From an uncultured Lachnospiraceae bacterium (GTDB lineage Bacteria > Bacillota > Clostridia > Lachnospirales > Lachnospiraceae): a DNA stretch of 35,543 nucleotides. The notes under the pieces are model-generated. The model searched no databases. It was given only the letters and a program-made list of their open reading frames with translations, and was not told the origin of the DNA. Shown here one piece after another: positions 33,141-35,543 of this stretch. The stretch spans positions 1 to 35,543 of the forward strand of contig CAMOSN010000010.1 of NCBI GenBank assembly GCA_946624935.1, in the 5' to 3' direction. Numbering within the stretch: position 1 is the stretch's first letter; each line of letters opens with the position of its first letter. The position numbers and the translations under genes are program-made.

Positions 33141-33945
33141 TACGAAAAACAGAAAGTCGGTCTGTAAATTACAGCTGCAGCCACAGTATCAGTGGCGGCG
33201 GGAATGGGAGGCGATCGCCGAAAGGGAAGGGCTTTCCTACGAAGTACAGGATCTTTTTGCACCGCCTGCTCTCAATGAGAGCAGGCTCTTTGAACGTTAT
33301 AAGGACTGGTATTTGAGGAGCGGCCGTACAACGTCGGTGCACGGAGCATACATTGACGTCAATCCCGGGAGCGGGGATGCTCTTTTCCGGGAGCTTTCCC
33401 GCAGAAGATGCCGGGAAAGCTGTGCGCTCGCAAAGGAGCTCGGCGCGGAGAATATCGTATTTCATTCGAGCTGCGTTCCGTTCCTGCGGGGAGCCTATCT
33501 GGAGAACTGGGCCCAGGCCTGTGCACGGTTTTATGAGGAGCTGGCGTCAGAGTATGATGTGCATCTGTTTATCGAAAACAGTCAGGATATCGACGCAAAG
33601 CCGATTAAGGAGCTGATGCTTCGAACAAAGGATCCAAGGATCGGGGTATGCCTGGACATTGGCCATGCCTGCTATTCCAGATGCTCTCTGGATCAGTGGA
33701 CGCAGGAACTGGGAGCGTGGATCGGATACATGCATCTGTCCGACAACTGGGGACTGTTTGATGATCACATACCGCTGGGAGAAGGAATCGCACAGCTGGA
33801 GGAGGCAGATCGCTTCTGGCGCGAAAGCGGACGGACGATGTATATGACCCTGGAGGTGGGCGGCCCGGAGGGTGCAGAGCAGTCTTTGCGCTATTTGAAA
33901 AAGCACGGGCTTTTCGGGATGGACGATGGGAGGATATCACAATGA
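33133..33945 (+). CDS. Xylose isomerase-like TIM-barrel protein (endonuclease IV / sugar isomerase fold)
   Basis: 270 residues from ATG 33133, which overlaps the previous stop (ATGATTGA). The metal-binding pattern of the AP endonuclease 2 / sugar isomerase superfamily is present: His70, His111 (NIVFHSS), Glu149 (LFIENSQD), Asp175 and His178 (CLDIGHA), His201 (YMHLSDN), His212 and Glu217 (DDHIPLGEG) and Glu241 (LEVGG). Members act as AP endonucleases, sugar epimerases or isomerases. The protein cannot be assigned to one, but conserved metal ligands argue for an active enzyme. It sits between the CNB gene and the cyclase gene in the same operon, overlapping each (8 bp and 4 bp). Confidence 0.82.
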   Translation: MIDTKNRKSVCKLQLQPQYQWRREWEAIAEREGLSYEVQDLFAPPALNESRLFERYKDWYLRSGRTTSVHGAYIDVNPGSGDALFRELSRRRCRESCALAKELGAENIVFHSSCVPFLRGAYLENWAQACARFYEELASEYDVHLFIENSQDIDAKPIKELMLRTKDPRIGVCLDIGHACYSRCSLDQWTQELGAWIGYMHLSDNWGLFDDHIPLGEGIAQLEEADRFWRESGRTMYMTLEVGGPEGAEQSLRYLKKHGLFGMDDGRISQ

Positions 33946-35381
33946 ACTTTTCGTCTGAGAAGATTCAGGACGGTGTGATCCACAATCTTGCGGAAGGAAT
34001 CCTGGTTATTGATTTTGACGGAACGATCATCTATGTCAACCCGGCAGGATGCTCAATTCTCGGGGTGGATCAAGAGACACTGACCGGATGTAAATTTGCA
34101 GCAGCATTTCTCGATGATCCGGAGAATGATGCATTTGCACAGACGGTGGTGGATGCCATTTATGCGAGAGAGAACCACATCGACAGAATCATTCCCTACA
34201 AGACCGGCGGGAAGATGAAGAAGCTTCATATAGTGACTTCCTTTTTCCGGGATAATGAAGGGCAGCCGGGTGGTATTACGATGGTATTCGGCGATCTGAG
34301 TGAGCTTATGGAGCTGCAGGATTCTCTGGAAGCCATGGAACAGATCAATGAACTGAACCGGCAGCTGAACGCCCGGAATGCGCTGCTGAGCAAAACCTTC
34401 GGACAGTTTTTGTCGGATGAGATCGTAAAGGAGCTGGTGGGCCGGCCCGGAGGGCCGTCTCTTGGCGGGGTCAAAAAATCCGTCACGGTGATGATGAGTG
34501 ATCTGCGCGGCTTTACTGCGCTGAGCGAGCGCATGGACGCCGGGGATCTGATCAGTATGCTCAATCATTATCTGGGAAAGATGACTGAGATCATTCAGGC
34601 GCGCAGCGGCACCATTATCGAATTCATCGGGGATGGGATCCTGGCCATCTTCGGAGCGCCGATTGCGTCACGCGATCATGCTTCGCTGGCAGTGGCAGCA
34701 GCGCTGGAGATGGAAAAGGCCATGGACGAGATCAACCGCTGGAATGCCCAGTACAAGTATCCGCATCTTGAGATGGGGATCGGCATCGACAGCGGGGAAG
34801 TGATCGTGGGAACGATCGGCTCTGAAAAACGAATGAAGTACGGTGTCGTAGGAAAGCATGTAAATTTGTGCGGCCGCATTGAAAGTTACTGTGTAGGCGG
34901 CCAGATCCTGATCTCTCCGGATGTGCGTGCACAGCTTTGTGCGCCGGTGGAGATCGAGCGTGAAATGACAGTCTCACCCAAGGGGGCGGAGCAGGGGATC
35001 GTCCTGTCCCATGTGACGGGACTGGGAGAGCCTTACAATATCCACATCGATGTGCAGAGCGATGCCCTGGTGCGTGTAGAACACCCGATTGCTGTAGCCT
35101 TCAATCGCCTCAATGAGAAGCACACCATGGAGAAATACTACTTTGGCGGACTCATTGCCGTCGGTCGGGACAGCGCACTGCTGGAGACGGAGTCGGCGCT
35201 GGAGCTGTTTGACAACATCAAGCTGGAGGCGGGAGGAGCGCTGTTCGGAAAGGTGACGGAAAAAAACGACAATGTCTATTTCCTGCAGTATACTTCGATT
35301 CCATCCGGCTATGAAAAATGGACCCGGGAGGCGCTTGCGCGCAGCGGGAGCGGACAGATTCCGGATGTTGAGTCTCTCTGA
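33942..35381 (+). CDS. Class III nucleotide cyclase with PAS domain
   Basis: 479 residues. PAS domain about 1-125 (AEGILVIDFDGTIIYVNPAG), a coiled-coil of about 125-160 joining it to the catalytic domain (about 175-345), and an unrecognised C-terminal region (about 365-470). Catalytic residues: metal Asp187 in MMSDLRGFT and Asp231 in EFIGDGILAIFGAP, transition-state Asn308 and Arg312 in KHVNLCGR. Canonical adenylate cyclases use Lys and Asp/Thr for the base; here Glu227 and Gly301 occupy those places, and KH replaces the usual DT before VN. No membrane segment. Start ATGA overlaps the TIM-barrel gene stop. The product could be cAMP, cGMP or another nucleotide. Confidence 0.85.
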   Translation: MNFSSEKIQDGVIHNLAEGILVIDFDGTIIYVNPAGCSILGVDQETLTGCKFAAAFLDDPENDAFAQTVVDAIYARENHIDRIIPYKTGGKMKKLHIVTSFFRDNEGQPGGITMVFGDLSELMELQDSLEAMEQINELNRQLNARNALLSKTFGQFLSDEIVKELVGRPGGPSLGGVKKSVTVMMSDLRGFTALSERMDAGDLISMLNHYLGKMTEIIQARSGTIIEFIGDGILAIFGAPIASRDHASLAVAAALEMEKAMDEINRWNAQYKYPHLEMGIGIDSGEVIVGTIGSEKRMKYGVVGKHVNLCGRIESYCVGGQILISPDVRAQLCAPVEIEREMTVSPKGAEQGIVLSHVTGLGEPYNIHIDVQSDALVRVEHPIAVAFNRLNEKHTMEKYYFGGLIAVGRDSALLETESALELFDNIKLEAGGALFGKVTEKNDNVYFLQYTSIPSGYEKWTREALARSGSGQIPDVESL

Positions 35382-35425
35382 GCTGCCAGCCGGAGGATGT
35401 TGAGTCTCTCTCGGCGGCAGCCGGA
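35363..35425 (+). repeat. Tandem duplication across the cyclase stop codon
   Basis: Two adjacent copies (32 and 31 bp) of GGATGTTGAGTCTCTCT followed by a GC-rich part ending CAGCCGGA, first copy 35363-35394, second 35395-35425. The stop codon TGA of the cyclase is in the first copy only (second has CGG). Confidence 0.7.
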
Positions 35426-35474
35426 GAAGTGCATGAAAAACGGAGAATCCCGGAAGAAACAGATCAACAGAAAA

Positions 35475-35515
35475 AGCCCTGTGAATGATCCGTATAACAG
35501 ATCACACACAGGGCT
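35475..35515 (-). terminator. Terminator of a gene beyond the right edge
   Basis: AGCCCTGTG pairs with CACAGGGCT around a 23-base loop that itself holds a GATC-GATC pairing. On the minus strand the stem is followed by TTTTTC, so it is a proper terminator for transcripts entering from the right. It may also stop the cyclase operon. Confidence 0.7.
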
Positions 35516-35520
35516 GACAT

Positions 35521-35543
35521 TTACGCCGCATACTGTTCGATCA
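35521..35543 (-). CDS. 3' end of a minus-strand gene cut by the window edge
   Basis: The minus strand reads ATC GAA CAG TAT GCG GCG TAA, that is a C-terminus ending IEQYAA and a stop, six bases before a minus-strand terminator. Only about seven codons are in the window, so identity is unknown. Confidence 0.35.

Noticed and set aside
32408-35381. Pycsar-type antiphage system
   Set aside because: A cyclase beside a CNB protein recalls Pycsar, but those effectors carry TIR or membrane domains and here neither is present; the cyclase base-recognition residue is Glu and the operon contains a metabolic-type TIM barrel.

Overview
The window reads as chromosomal DNA of a moderately high-GC member of the Clostridia, most probably Lachnospiraceae. 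This is inferred from AGGAGG-type ribosome binding sites, sigma-A promoters with 16-18 bp spacers, a CIRCE operator, DUF4418-FtsX-ABC and Mbeg1-like genes, and multi-receiver hybrid histidine kinases. I ran no database search. No tRNA, rRNA, CRISPR array or intact transposon was seen.

Left part (1-8.9 kb): a DUF4418 / FtsX-type permease / ABC ATPase operon; a remnant of a TRAP transporter large permease (DctM) that keeps its terminator, followed by a YhcH-family gene; a minus-strand pair, Mbeg1-like hydrolase then ProXp-ala-type editing protein; a 480 bp spacer holding a degenerate hairpin-ended element resembling IS200/IS605 ends; then carB without carA beside it.

Middle part (8.9-20.3 kb): lon under a clear sigma-A promoter with CIRCE operator; a serine O-acetyltransferase; a secreted protein of four near-identical SH3b repeats with a small acidic secreted partner; glycerol kinase, an MFS transporter and a hybrid histidine kinase whose 3' end overlaps a convergent PucR-type regulator.

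Right part (20.4-35.5 kb): a 54-aa orphan protein; a TTG-started NSS sodium symporter with a structured leader; a metal-efflux operon (free HMA protein, P1B-type ATPase lacking its own HMA domain, ArsR/SmtB repressor with a complete alpha-5 zinc site); a SpoIIE/RsbU-type PP2C phosphatase overlapping a NUDIX gene; an iron-dependent alcohol dehydrogenase with a strong promoter preceded by three ~30 bp repeats; a 1031-aa double-receiver hybrid kinase; and an operon of a stand-alone cyclic-nucleotide-binding protein, an endonuclease-IV-like TIM-barrel protein and a PAS-linked class III nucleotide cyclase. A minus-strand gene probably ends at the right edge.

The most interesting unit is the last operon (32.4-35.4 kb): its own promoter, three overlapping genes, a predicted cyclic nucleotide synthase and a predicted receptor, with a cyclase active site whose base-recognition residues match neither a canonical adenylate cyclase nor a complete guanylate cyclase.
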